From NCBI GenBank assembly GCA_965201045.1, contig OZ241746.1, forward strand, positions 2,046,001 through 2,110,000: a DNA stretch of 64,000 nucleotides, given 5' to 3'. This document shows positions 27,826 through 38,200 of the stretch, one piece after another. The DNA comes from JAPORK01 sp026710285. GTDB taxonomy: Bacteria > Pseudomonadota > Gammaproteobacteria > Pseudomonadales > Endozoicomonadaceae. The notes beneath the pieces were generated by a model that saw nothing but the letters and a program-made list of their open reading frames with translations, did no database searches and was not told the DNA's origin. Positions within the stretch are counted from its first letter, which is position 1. Each line of letters begins with the position of its first letter. Position numbers and translations under genes: made by a program.

Positions 27826-27870
27826 CAATAAACCTGTCAAGTACAGATCAATAAATCAGGAGTACTTACA

Positions 27871-28431
27871 ATGATAAAGCGTTTTAAATTACTTACCACA
27901 GTAATTGCTGTTTGCATCTTATCTTACTCATTCATTAATACAGCTATGGCATTTAATTATCAACATATTCATGATGCCTATATAGGTAAATGGAATGGAG
28001 ATATTTTAGTTTATGTTAACGGTATTTCAAAGAAACCCGATCTTAAAACATGTAGAGGTCATGTAAGAATGAAAATTACTAAATATGGCATAGCAACTTT
28101 TGTATTTTCTAAACTCAAACCTGTTGTCCGCAAGGGAACGAAATCCTCATTAACAGACAAGGACTGTTCTGATTTGGTAGGAAATGATCTGTTCAATGGC
28201 AGGAAATTTACTAACAAAGTGGTAGAAATTGGTAATCCTGATGAAATCCCTCCTTCTAATTACGGTTGTATAACGACTTCTACAGATGGGAATGGATCTG
28301 CTAATAATTTACCTGCCAAATTAATTCTTTGTCAGGCTCACGAGCTGTATTACTACGCTCCTAATTTTTTACATGGTAAAAATAAAATAAATAATCTCTC
28401 TACATATATATCACTTAATCGACAGCATTGA
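27871..28431 (+). CDS. Small secreted protein, tandem copy 2
   Basis: A 186-residue paralogue of the preceding gene with the same ribosome site and signal peptide (MIKRFKLLTTVIAVCILSYSFINTAMA). Shared mature blocks are IGKWNGDILVYVN, VRMKITKYGIATFVFSKLKP and LTDKDCSDLVGNDLFNGRKF. The middle and the C-terminus differ clearly. A longer N-terminal segment (NYQHIHDAY) is added. The similarity is strongest in the signal and leader, so the mature parts are diverging. No known function. Confidence 0.8.
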   Translation: MIKRFKLLTTVIAVCILSYSFINTAMAFNYQHIHDAYIGKWNGDILVYVNGISKKPDLKTCRGHVRMKITKYGIATFVFSKLKPVVRKGTKSSLTDKDCSDLVGNDLFNGRKFTNKVVEIGNPDEIPPSNYGCITTSTDGNGSANNLPAKLILCQAHELYYYAPNFLHGKNKINNLSTYISLNRQH

Positions 28432-28691
28432 TTTTTGTGATATTATTGGAAATATATTAAAATTAAAAACTAAAACAAAAATAGCACAGTCTACTATATT
28501 ATCAGTATGATATCCCAGATAACCTGATTAATATAATCAGAAAAATAATCTGGTGAATTCCTGTGAAGAAACTGCCTGAAGGGTTAGAGTTTTTGTATGT
28601 ACTGTGCGTTACCATATTTTTTTGCTGATACTACACTGTTGTTCATCCCGGAGCGGATTTCTATATCTAATTCAAAAGGAGGAAAAGCACA

Positions 28692-29591
28692 GTGGAGCAA
28701 CTACTGATTACGGGTGGTAGTGGTTTAATAGGCAGCACATTAATTGCTCAGCTCAAAAAAGAATACCGCATCACGGTATTAACCAGAGATATATCCCGAT
28801 GTCGGCTAATAACAGGAAATAATATTGATTGTATCACTTCTCTGGAGCAGGCAGATGATATAGGCACTTATTGGGGGGTGATCAATTTAGCCGGAGAACC
28901 TATTGTGAATAAGCGCTGGAGCTCGCAACAAAAAAAAATAATCTGTGACAGCAGATGGAATTTGACTGCAGCGCTGGCAGATAAAATAATCAAAAGTACT
29001 TCTCCTCCACAGGTTTTTATCAGTGGTAGTGCCATTGGTATCTATGGTCGTCAGCCTGCTGACATCAGCATTGATGAATCCTTTGTGCAGATGCATGACG
29101 AATTTTCTCACCGGTTGTGCGCCCATTGGGAAGAACTTGCGCTACAGGTCGCATCAATATCCAGAACAATTCTGCTCAGAACAGGCATTGTACTTGTCCG
29201 GAACAAGGGAATACTTAAAAAAATGGCACTGCCTTTTTCGCTTGGGATGGGTGCTGTTTTGGGTGATGGAAAACAAATGATGTCATGGATTCATCTGGAT
29301 GATGTGGTTGCCGCCATTATATTTTTATTAAAAAATCATTCCTGTCACGGTGCATTTAATCTTACTGCACCGAATCCTGTCAGCAACAGGGAGTTTACCC
29401 AACAACTGGCAGCACAAATGCACCGTCCTGCCTGGTTTACTATACCAAATGGCATTCAGCGCATCTTATTTGGAGAGATGGCAGATCTGTTCATGTATGG
29501 ACAAAATGTGAAGCCTGCTAAACTGCTTCAGACCGGTTTTAATTTTTATTATCCCACTTTAACACAGGCTTTAAGTGCAATATATTCATGA
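28692..29591 (+). CDS. yfcH: NAD(P)-binding epimerase-like protein (YfcH/TIGR01777 type)
   Basis: A 299-residue SDR-family protein starting with GTG, supported by a perfect AGGAGG 9 bases upstream. It has the Rossmann motif LLITGGSGLIGSTLIAQL at the N-terminus, NLAGEPIVNKRWSSQQKKII, SGSAIGIYG with the active-site Tyr region, LRTGIVL, and the C-terminal DUF1731-like PAWFTIPNGIQRILFGEMADL. E. coli YfcH is similar in length. The substrate is unknown. It stands alone; the secretion chaperone gene follows after ~230 bases. Confidence 0.88.
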   Translation: MEQLLITGGSGLIGSTLIAQLKKEYRITVLTRDISRCRLITGNNIDCITSLEQADDIGTYWGVINLAGEPIVNKRWSSQQKKIICDSRWNLTAALADKIIKSTSPPQVFISGSAIGIYGRQPADISIDESFVQMHDEFSHRLCAHWEELALQVASISRTILLRTGIVLVRNKGILKKMALPFSLGMGAVLGDGKQMMSWIHLDDVVAAIIFLLKNHSCHGAFNLTAPNPVSNREFTQQLAAQMHRPAWFTIPNGIQRILFGEMADLFMYGQNVKPAKLLQTGFNFYYPTLTQALSAIYS

Positions 29592-29823
29592 CGCAAACCA
29601 TGCTGTTTGTTTAGTTTCTAGCTCAGCTGTCTCACAGTAAGCCTACTGTTCCTGACTTTAATGGTATTAGGACAGGCAGACAGATGTTTGGCATATCTTT
29701 AGCTGAATCTGATTAACCTTTTTCAGTTTGTTTATTATTTGTGAGAACACCTTACTTTATCAGTCATGCTGAATGCATGGATTGATAAACTGTTTATTAG
29801 CAATAATATTACAGGGAGTATTT

Positions 29824-30309
29824 ATGGGGGCATTTAAAGATACATTAAAAGCATTAGGAACGGATCATAAAGCAGTTGGATTACTACACAAAGGGACAAC
29901 AATTGCTGAATGCAAAGGAATAGATGCACGGCTTCTGGAAGGTATATATGCATTAGGTCATCAGCATTATAAAAACAAAAATTTTGAACTTTCCAGTAAA
30001 ATCTTTCGTTATTTATGCATACATGACCATACCGACTCACGCTACATGACTGCATTAGGAGCCAGCGAGTATCAGCGGGGAGAGTATCTGCAGGCCCAAT
30101 ACATTTTGGAAAATGCAGTTGATCTGGATCCACGTAATCCTGATGCATGTCTTAATTTAGCCATGAGCCAGATTGCACAAAATGAATATCAACAAGCTGC
30201 GGAAAATCTTAAACAAACCATCAACCTGAGCAAAGGTAAGACGGCATATGCCGGTGAACTCAGGTCAGCACAAACCTTACTGAATAATATCACGGAGAAT
30301 AATCTATGA
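29824..30309 (+). CDS. LcrH/SycD-type type III secretion chaperone with TPR repeats
   Basis: A 161-residue protein with GGGAG before its ATG at 29824 (two upstream in-frame Met codons lack this). It has the build of class II translocator chaperones: a helical N-terminus, then YALGHQHYKNKNFELSSKIFRYLCIHD, YMTALGASEYQRGEYLQAQYILENAVDLDPRNPDACLNLA and QNEYQQAAENLKQTI, which form three TPRs as in SycD/LcrH (about 168 residues). Such chaperones bind the pore-forming translocators of type III secretion. Its last bases overlap the next gene by four (ATGA), so the two are coupled. Confidence 0.82.
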   Translation: MGAFKDTLKALGTDHKAVGLLHKGTTIAECKGIDARLLEGIYALGHQHYKNKNFELSSKIFRYLCIHDHTDSRYMTALGASEYQRGEYLQAQYILENAVDLDPRNPDACLNLAMSQIAQNEYQQAAENLKQTINLSKGKTAYAGELRSAQTLLNNITENNL

Positions 30310-31400
30310 GCAGTGTTGGTGGTATACAGAATCAACCACAAGTACAGGAATTACGTCATGCTGAAACCACCCAACAGGCAGAAAAGCTGGCAAAAACAGG
30401 GATGGGTAACATTGGTGACAATACCTTGTCAGTTGGTCATCAGGCGGGTACAGAAGCAACAACAGGAGCAAAAGGTGCTGCCACCGCTATTATTGCCACA
30501 CCGCAGGAGGGTGCACTCAATGGATTAAACACCATGGACTCCGCTAACCTCGAAGCGACTCTCTCAGGATTACGCAGTCAGACAGATGAAATTCAGGCTA
30601 AATTTCAGCAGGAAGTGGCCAGTCAAAGGAAAGACGATGCCAAAAAGAACAGTGACAAAATGCTTGAGCAGATGGAAGCACGGTTAAAGGCTAAAGAGAA
30701 AGGTAATAAATGTCAAAATGTAGTGAAAAAAATAATGCCGGCAATACTTCCTCCTCTTTTAATCGTAGAGGCAATCAAAGGTGACTCAGTATTTAATGGT
30801 AACAACAAACAAAGTGCAAATGAAATCCGCAACGAGATGATGATGCACAAATATGGACCAGATGTTGGCAAACAAATGATCCAGTTTAAAGATGACTATA
30901 GAGAAGCAGCACGTGAAGAAAGAAGGGGTATAGAAGGAGAGCATACGGCAGAGAAAAAAACCAAATTGCATGAACAGCTGAATGGGCTTCATCAGGCAGG
31001 AGCCCTGGATGATGCAACGCACTATGAGCTGGGTCAAATGATCGACAACAATAATATGAGCAGTATTAATATTAATGAGGTCTTAGTTGATCATATGATG
31101 GGAGACAAGCAGCCGTTGCTTGCACCCGAGAGTTATCCTGACAATATCCAGGTCAGTGTGCCAGATAGCAGTGACTCAGAAAGTACAGCGATTGCTGAAG
31201 ATAGTAGTGGAGCAGTTGAGACAAAACAAAATGATAATACTCAATGGTTAGCGGATATGGCAAAAATGATGCAACAGCAGGAAGAAGAATCACAGGCATT
31301 GAGTAAAGTCATTCAGGATATAGAAGACGGGAAGAGTGCAGTTATTCAAAGCAATCAGGATTCGCAATTACAAATGAGTATGAAACAACAGCTGATTTAA
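30306..31400 (+). CDS. Candidate type III secretion translocator or secreted substrate
   Basis: A 364-residue protein coupled by an ATGA overlap to the SycD-like chaperone, the usual place of a translocator gene. It has no Sec signal and starts MSSVGGIQNQPQ. Residues ~85-135 form a charged coiled coil (LRSQTDEIQAKFQQEVASQRK...KMLEQMEARLKAKEK). A single hydrophobic stretch IMPAILPPLLIVEAI (~143-157) follows, then a long polar helical region and a Gln-rich C-terminus. YopB/IpaB-like proteins have a coiled coil followed by hydrophobic segments, so it could be a translocator. The sequence is too divergent for a firm name. A strong terminator follows. Confidence 0.55.
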   Translation: MSSVGGIQNQPQVQELRHAETTQQAEKLAKTGMGNIGDNTLSVGHQAGTEATTGAKGAATAIIATPQEGALNGLNTMDSANLEATLSGLRSQTDEIQAKFQQEVASQRKDDAKKNSDKMLEQMEARLKAKEKGNKCQNVVKKIMPAILPPLLIVEAIKGDSVFNGNNKQSANEIRNEMMMHKYGPDVGKQMIQFKDDYREAAREERRGIEGEHTAEKKTKLHEQLNGLHQAGALDDATHYELGQMIDNNNMSSININEVLVDHMMGDKQPLLAPESYPDNIQVSVPDSSDSESTAIAEDSSGAVETKQNDNTQWLADMAKMMQQQEEESQALSKVIQDIEDGKSAVIQSNQDSQLQMSMKQQLI

Positions 31401-31447
31401 AACAATAATTTTAATAAATCTGCTTTTATTTACCCTCCCCCCAACTG

Positions 31448-31475
31448 GCCAGCATCCTCTGCTGGCATTTTTTTT
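31448..31475 (+). terminator. Rho-independent terminator after the chaperone-substrate pair
   Basis: GCCAGCA-TCCTC-TGCTGGC forms a 7-bp GC-rich stem, followed by A and eight T. It lies about 48 bases after the stop and ends the two-gene operon. Confidence 0.88.
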
Positions 31476-31609
31476 AGTATGTGGATAATTCTTTATAAAA
31501 TAAATATCAATTATTAACTGTGCTACTATCAGTTTAATTGTCTATAATTATTGAAGTTCAACAAAAATAATTGATGGAAAATATATAAATAAAATTACTA
31601 TTTGATGTT

Positions 31610-32227
31610 ATGAGCAGAGTATTTAAACTAAATTTAGAAAACCCACAAAAAAGACTATTGCTTGAAGCTGCTGAAATTATTAAACAAGGTGGGGTTATTG
31701 TTTATCCTACAGATTCAGCTTATGCGTTAGGTGCCTGTTTAGGAGATAAAAGACCAATTTCTCGTATAAAGGAAATACGTAACCTTGATAAAAAACATAA
31801 CTTCACATTAATGTGTAGTGACTTAAAAGAAATTGCAACTTATGCAAGAGTTGATAATCCGGCATACCGTTTATTAAAATCACACCTTCCTGGACCTTAT
31901 ACGTTTATTTTAAAGGCAACTACATCTGTACCCAAACTCTTGTTGCATCCTAAAAAGCGTACTATTGGGTTACGTGTATCTGATTATAAAATTGTACGAC
32001 ATTTGCTTCAATTGTTAGAGGCTCCACTACTAACCTCTACACTAATTTTACCAGGTAAAACTTTGCCGCTTAATGATGTTGAAGAAATTAAAAACAAGCT
32101 AGAAAAATCTGTTGATCTTATTTTAGATGGTGGATGTTGTGGGTTACAATCAACAACTGTTGTCAGTTTATTAAACAATATTCCGGAAATTATACGTGCA
32201 GGAAAAGGAGATATTTCTGCTTTTTAG
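31610..32227 (+). CDS. yciO: YciO/Sua5/YrdC-family protein
   Basis: A 205-residue protein very close in length and sequence to E. coli YciO (206). The N-terminal NPQKRLLLEAAEIIKQGGVIVYPTDSAYALG, the KKHNFTLMC motif, PGPYTFILKAT and KKRTIGLRVSD are typical of the YrdC fold that binds nucleotide and RNA. The TsaC/Sua5 relatives make threonylcarbamoyl-AMP for tRNA t6A. YciO itself has a related but less defined role, so the reaction here is uncertain. Monocistronic between two AT-rich spacers. Confidence 0.9.
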   Translation: MSRVFKLNLENPQKRLLLEAAEIIKQGGVIVYPTDSAYALGACLGDKRPISRIKEIRNLDKKHNFTLMCSDLKEIATYARVDNPAYRLLKSHLPGPYTFILKATTSVPKLLLHPKKRTIGLRVSDYKIVRHLLQLLEAPLLTSTLILPGKTLPLNDVEEIKNKLEKSVDLILDGGCCGLQSTTVVSLLNNIPEIIRAGKGDISAF

Positions 32228-32860
32228 TGTTTAAAATCTGTGTAGTATATCAGCTATTAATCAGCATTTGATCGATATTTACATACAGTATTCTTTTGCT
32301 GCTGATTAAAGACAGAAACAACATAAAAACTTAATTTATTTATTTTCATAATTAAAAGCCTATTCACAATAGTTTTACAGGCTACAACATTTATCATAAC
32401 GTACAAAGAAAAATAGATGTAATTACTATTAAATATTTCTATAGTGATTACAACGTTTGATATAAATAATAATATTTATAGAGAAGAACTTCTTCTACTA
32501 TAGAAAACAACTTATAATTGTTTTATTATTTTATTAATTTCTAACAGGTATTTTTTAATGTAATTTAGTTATAATCGTTTTATTTCATTTTTTTGACAGA
32601 AGTTACAGGTTTTTAAACGGGTTATATACAGACTAATATAAAATATAATATCTGGCTTTTAAGTTAAAACATAAACTCATGATCTTGCAATAATCTGATA
32701 GAATATAATATTGAACGCTATAAATTATATATTTTTAACCGATATTTTTCATAATACGACTTAATCACAATGTATGATATTAATCAAACAAAAAGTGCTG
32801 ATAATTAATATCCTGAACTCAGACAGATATAAAAAAAACAGAAAAGAATAGGGAATATCC
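32228..32860. other. AT-rich intergenic region upstream of the dksA-like gene
   Basis: About 630 bases of very AT-rich DNA without a supported gene. A TTGACA at 32593-32598 could be a -35 box, but no good -10 lies at the usual distance. The ribosome site of the next gene is weak (GGGAATATCC). Confidence 0.4.
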
Positions 32861-33208
32861 ATGAATTTTGATAATTTTGATACACATGAATTACACCAAA
32901 AGCTGCTTCAACGTAAAGATGAACTAGAAATACGTGTTAAAAATATAAAACGGGACATGACAAAAAAAAATAGTGATGACTGGTCAGAACAGGCACAAGA
33001 ACGCAGCAATGATGAAGTGCTTAATAACCTTGAATATGAAGCACAAATAGAAATCTATCAAATTCAGAAGGCGCTGGAACGTATTGAACATGAAGAGTAT
33101 GCTATCTGCACAGGATGCGGGTGTGACATCCCCTTAGAGCGTTTACAAATTATGCCCTATACCGAATATTGCATCAAATGTGCAGAAAAGCAAAATAACG
33201 ACAGATGA
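32861..33208 (+). CDS. DksA/TraR-family zinc-finger transcription regulator, short form
   Basis: A 115-residue protein (DksA is ~150). The N-terminus is a charged coiled-coil hairpin (LHQKLLQRKDELEIRVKNIKRDM) with the conserved SDDWSEQAQERSNDEVL at its tip side. The C-terminus is a four-cysteine zinc finger CTGCGCDIPLERLQIMPYTEYCIKC. DksA and TraR bind the secondary channel of RNA polymerase and modulate rRNA and stress promoters with ppGpp. The short length and the C4 finger place it nearer the short DksA/TraR homologues than classical DksA. Confidence 0.88.
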   Translation: MNFDNFDTHELHQKLLQRKDELEIRVKNIKRDMTKKNSDDWSEQAQERSNDEVLNNLEYEAQIEIYQIQKALERIEHEEYAICTGCGCDIPLERLQIMPYTEYCIKCAEKQNNDR

Positions 33209-33325
33209 CATGATGATCAAAAATTTATATACCGCCTGGATGACAATACGAGATTCAGACATAAAATTAACTTTTTATTTTAAACACATAACAGGCGGTT
33301 ACATATCTGATGCTCTTTTCTTTTT

Positions 33326-33907
33326 TTACTCCAAAGTATTTTGAGTAATAGCTTTTTCTCTTAGCTTCGCTTCTAATAACGAGGTATTTACGTTATGATC
33401 TGACAATATCTGCAGCAATTCATCAAAATCTTTTTTAATAAACAACAAGTCCTCAATTTTTACACAAGTTCTGAGACTCAACTTTTTTTCTAAATAATCA
33501 GCTGCTAATTGGCTTGTTTCTTCATATCGACGTGTATTCCCAACATTGATAATCCCATCAGAAAGGCTCGCTGCCACAACAGTACAAGAGAGAAACGGTT
33601 GTTGATTATAGAATGAATAGGGGATTACCATAGGCAATGCAAAGCACATCATAGCCTCAAGTGCAGTGGAATAACGCATCTTTTTACTTTCCAGGTAGCG
33701 AAAAGCAACCATGTCAGTTTCATTGTTATTAATTGACTTAATCAGCCTGTTTCTGACTTTAGCTGCCTTTAGTTGACACGGACAGGTGACACCTAAAAAT
33801 TTATGTGGTGTAACTATACTAAGGCGGGTGTCTGTCTCAGTATGTAACTGGGGGCTATCATTTGCAGATATATTGAGATAACTCATTTTTTGTGTTATTG
33901 ATTCCAT
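33326..33907 (-). CDS. Hypothetical protein, paralogue of the next gene
   Basis: A 193-residue protein; the start at 33907 has GGGAGGT upstream and matches the paralogue at 34676 (MES.TQ.MSYLN), which rules out the longer frame. A conserved block TPHKFLGVTCPCQLKAAKVRNRLIK (with a CPC motif) is followed by NNNETDMVAFRYLESK, then one or two hydrophobic stretches (ALEAMMCFALPMVIPYSF, LSCTVVAASL) that may cross a membrane, and a charged helical C-terminus. I do not recognise the family. No signal peptide. Confidence 0.65.
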   Translation of the reverse strand: MESITQKMSYLNISANDSPQLHTETDTRLSIVTPHKFLGVTCPCQLKAAKVRNRLIKSINNNETDMVAFRYLESKKMRYSTALEAMMCFALPMVIPYSFYNQQPFLSCTVVAASLSDGIINVGNTRRYEETSQLAADYLEKKLSLRTCVKIEDLLFIKKDFDELLQILSDHNVNTSLLEAKLREKAITQNTLE

Positions 33908-34103
33908 TTTATACCTCCCTGGTAAATAATTTATTAATTTTTGACAAATAAACTCACAATTCAAAATATATATGTTTCTCAGACTGAATATAAAAGACAT
34001 AAGCTGAATAAATAAATCTTTATTTTGAATTTATAATGACTTACTCTTTTTTTAAAAAACCTTTTTCTATCATTTTTATTTTTAATTGGTGTTCTTTTAT
34101 TTT

Positions 34104-34676
34104 TTAAACCTGAATGGTTTGCCTAATATAGCCTCTTTCTCTTAACTTTGCTTCTAACAACGTAGTATTCACGTTTTGCTCTGACAATATCTGCAGCAAC
34201 TCACTAAAACCTTTTTTAAGAAACCAAAAGTCCTCAATTTTTGCACAAGTTCTGAGACCAAGTTTTTTTTCTAAATAACCAGCTGCTAATCGGCTTGTTT
34301 CTGCATGTCGACGTGTATTCCTGACATTGATAATCAAATCAGAAAGACTTGCTGCTGAAGCAATAAAAGCAAGGAAAGAGTAGCTATAGGGGAGTACCAG
34401 AATCAATGTAAAGCATGCAATAGACTCAAGTGCAGCGGAATAACGCATTATTTTACTTTCCAGATAACGGAAAGCAACCATGTCAGTTTCATTATTATTA
34501 ATTGATTTAATCAGTCTGTTTCTAACTTTAGCTGCCTTTAGTTGACACGGACAGGTGACACCTAAAAATTTATGTGGTGTAACCATACTAAGACGGCTGT
34601 TTGTCTCGGTATGTAACTTAGGGCTATCATTTGTATACGTATTGAGATAACTCATGTTTTGTGTTACTGATTCCAT
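34104..34676 (-). CDS. Hypothetical protein, paralogue of the preceding gene
   Basis: A 190-residue protein with AAGGAG before its ATG. It shares the N-terminal half (MSYLNTYTNDSPKLHTE, the CPC block and NNNETDMVAFRYLESK) nearly unchanged with the gene at 33326; the membrane-like segment and the C-terminal tail vary more. The pair is a local duplication next to the large protease-like array. Function unknown. Confidence 0.65.
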   Translation of the reverse strand: MESVTQNMSYLNTYTNDSPKLHTETNSRLSMVTPHKFLGVTCPCQLKAAKVRNRLIKSINNNETDMVAFRYLESKIMRYSAALESIACFTLILVLPYSYSFLAFIASAASLSDLIINVRNTRRHAETSRLAAGYLEKKLGLRTCAKIEDFWFLKKGFSELLQILSEQNVNTTLLEAKLRERGYIRQTIQV

Positions 34677-35283
34677 TTTATTGCTCCTTGATTAAAAACT
34701 TTTAAGTTATTTATCCAAAATCATTTTATCTTAGTGCTATGTAAATTAGCGCCCTGTTTAAAGTGATTTTTCAGGTTTACATCCTATGAATTTTTAAAAC
34801 CGTCCACAAATAGGGTGATATAGACATTAACTATTCTTTTAAAGTTTAATATTTGACAATGTTACATTTAATAATATCTGACAAGTCTGTTGGTTATTCT
34901 GACAGTTAAGATTATTTAAACTGCAAAAAATAAACGATAAAAGCATTTCATATCAACATCTCTGTTAGTCTGGAAAACAAATGTTCCATCACTTGTGAAC
35001 AATTGCTGTGTTTATGCATTCTTAATGCACAGATTTATTTTTATTATCCTGATAAGAGATTAGATAAATAGAAACAATGGACAATAATAAAATGGACGCC
35101 GCCCTTTATATTTTATGTTCAGCGGCTAATGAAGGTATTATGAATAGAATTTTTAAGAATGAATACTTAATTGTTAATGCTCTCTGAGAGACAGCTTACA
35201 GGGAAGCGAGGGTGCCAGTTAGTCGGTCAGTTACAACCAGACAAGCATCATTCAATTAAATACTATGTACCATGGGATTTTAT

Positions 35284-38200
35284 TCAGGTAGCTTTCGCTC
35301 CTTCTTTTGCTGCAATGAGTTGTTCTATTTCAGATAATCCAAGTGATCTAACCTTATCAATAAGGCTTTTATTGATAAGATCCACATTAGCACCTGCTTC
35401 GAGTAATATTTTAACTGTTTCCGGATTGCCTGTTTTGATAGCATCAAAAAGAACTGTTTTACCTTTTTTATTTTGTATGTCAAGAAGATCTCTTTCATTG
35501 GCTAGTAACTGTACCAGCTCTTTATTGTTTTGTTTAATGGCAGAGCGTAATACCAGATGTCTGTTTTCTCGATTATTATTATCTCTTATCAATCTTCGTA
35601 CATTTTTTTTGTGTAGATTTACAGAAGATTGATTACGTAATAATGAAATAATCATCTTTTGCATGCTGGTACTGTCTTTTTCTTTTTCATAATGTTCTTT
35701 TCGCATATGCCCGCATTTTCTTTCAAATAATTTTTGTATTTTTTCCTGTATACCCTTTTGATCTTCTAGTGTTTTTGGGCGCGTATATATTGTTATTTTC
35801 AAAAATAGAACATCCTCACTTTCATCTTTGAGTGTTGTGAACACATGCTCTGCAAGACGGGATGTGTTATCGAAAGTTTCAGCAAGCTGTTCGTTTTTAT
35901 AGTGTAAGTTATTATGGTCAAAATAAACTAGCTTATCGCTCTTTGGATCATAGTAGACACCAACAGCATGTCCGACATTGCTTAATTGTAAGAAAGAATT
36001 TTTGGGCATTTTTTTTAGTTTATCGAATAAAAGAGTGAAGAGTACATGGAGGTTAGTTTCATTTCCAAGAAAAAGAGTGTTGGCAAACAGATCAAGTTTT
36101 CCGTAAATTTCTGAAATTTTTAACATATCTTGCGATTTAAATTTTGTATCTGGAAAAGCATCTGATATTAATGTTTTGTTTGATTTATGGGCTGATAACA
36201 ATTCAGTCAAAAACGCTCTCAAAGGTAGCCGGGATTCATCATTGAGTGTATTTACAACCTTAAACAGGCTATCACAACGAACCTCTTCACCGCTATTATT
36301 CTTTACTAAAAGAGGGAAGGAAGAAAAATCACGAAATAATAAATTCATTATAAAATCAAATTGCGTGATTGACATAGTATTATCTTTACTGGTATCAAGA
36401 AAGGCCTGTGCCCTCATGTACACAAGTCCGTAACATAACCCTTTTACATTTTTAAAATAGTTTAAAAACTCTTTAGTACAACCCTCATCACTGAAAAATG
36501 ATATGAGATTATTTTCCATTTTAAAATATCTTGACTCTATTTGTTCATCTATAGCTTCGATGCAATCTTTCAATTCATATGGCGTGCCATATCTAAACCT
36601 ACTTTTGAGTATGTCACCAGGAAGCTGACCCTGTAGGTTTTTACATGTTGCATATTTTAGATAATTAGGGTATTTTTTCTTTATTTCCTCAATGCTTCCA
36701 TCTCTGCATAACTTGTGAAAAGGAGTATGAAAAGAATACCGGGGTTGTTTTATATATTCATTACAAGCTCTTAATTCAGATGGAATTTCACCAAATCTAT
36801 GCTTGAGTATATCACCAGGAAGTTGACCTTGTAGATTTTTGTATCCTGCATACTGCAGAAGCCTGGGGTATTTTTGATTTATTTCCTCAATGTTTTCATC
36901 TCTGAATAATTGGTGGAGCTGAGTATCAGGAAAATTCTTTTTTTCTTCTCCATTATTAATATCTGCCTGCTTTATTGTGGAGAGCATCTCTGCCACATCT
37001 CTTGTTAGTCTCTCTTGTTCTGGAGGTTCGAGTTTACTCAGGGCGCTAATAAAATCGTGTTGGTCTTCAGGAGTAAGTTCAGCAAAAATAAATGCCACCT
37101 CTCTTGTTAGTCTCTCTTGTTCTGGAGGTTCGAGTTTATTCAGGGCGCTAATAAAACTGTGTTGGTCTTCACGAGTAAGTTCAGCAAAAATCAATGCCAC
37201 CTCTCTTGTTAGGCTCTCTTGTTTTGAAGGTTCGAATTTATTCAGGGCGCTAATAAAACTGTGTTGGTCTTCATGAGTAAGTCCACTAAAAATAAATCCC
37301 GCATATCTTGTTAGGCTATCTAGTTCTGAAGATTCGAGTTTATTGAAAATGCTAATAAAATCGTGTTGGTCTTCAGAAGTAAGTTTACCAAAAATAAATG
37401 CCACATTTCTTATTAGGCTCTCTTTTTGTAGATATTTGGTGCGTTGTTGTTCTATTTCAGATAATCCAAATAATCTAATCTCATCCACATTAGCACCTGC
37501 TTCGAGTAATATTTCAACTGTTTCCAGATTGCCTGTTTTGATAGCATCAAAAAGAACTGTTTCACCTTTTTCATTTTTTCTGTAAAGAAGATCTTTTTCA
37601 TTGGCTAGTAACTGTACCAGCTCTTTATTGTTGTGTTTAATGGCAGAGCGTAATACCAGATATCTGTTTTCTTTATTATTATTATTTCTTATCAATATTT
37701 TTACATTTCTATTTTGTTTGCCTATATATAATAATACACGAATCATCTTTTGCATGCTGGTACTGTCTTTTTGTTTTTCATAATATTCTTCTTGCATATG
37801 CTTGTGTTTTTTTTCAAATAATTTTTGTATTGTTTCCTGTATACCCTTTTGATCTTCTAGTGTTTTTGGGCGCGTATATATTTTTATTTTCAAAAATAGA
37901 ACATCCTCATTTTTATCTTTGAGTATTGTGAACACATGCTTTGCAAGACCGGATGCGTCATTGAAAGGTTTAGCAAACTGTTCGTTTATACATTGTAAGT
38001 TATTCTGGTCAAAATAAACTAGCTTATCGCTCTTTGGATCATAGTAGACACCAACAGTATGTCCGAAATTGTCTAAGTGTAAGAAAGAATTTTTAGGCAT
38101 TTTTTTTAGTTCATCGAATAAAGGAGTGAAGAGGTCATCGAGGTTAGCGTCATTACCAAGAAAAAGAGTGTTGGCAAACAGATCAAGTTTTCCGTGAATT

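Larger units (their letters stand above)
26480..27870. repeat. Duplicated leader upstream of two tandem secreted-protein genes
   Basis: The sequence from the last codons of the thioesterase gene (TACGCTCATGG at 26480), through AGTTGCCCTTCGACTTCTTT, GGCACTATAATA and AATCAGGAGTACTTACA, is repeated from 27609 to 27870. Thus a unit consisting of the thioesterase tail, the leader and the gene was duplicated in tandem. The first leader later received a 205-bp insert, and the second gained extra AAAAAT units. The matching leaders should contain the promoter of both genes. Confidence 0.75.

Noticed and set aside
32228..32860. A possible small RNA or riboswitch upstream of the dksA-like gene
   Set aside because: I found no conserved structure, terminator or promoter pair, only low-complexity AT-rich DNA.
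35171..35632. Plus-strand frame starting MLMLSERQLTGK at the start of each cassette
   Set aside because: Most of it is antisense to the protease-like gene end, and it is disrupted in the third cassette. No independent support.
36977..37276. Plus-strand open frames inside the protease-like genes, repeated in each copy
   Set aside because: They are antisense to well-supported coding regions, have no ribosome sites, and their mutual similarity follows from the duplicated sense strand.
36980..37400. CRISPR-like periodicity (about 102 bp) on the plus strand
   Set aside because: The repeats are adjacent without spacers and encode the 34-residue protein repeat on the minus strand.
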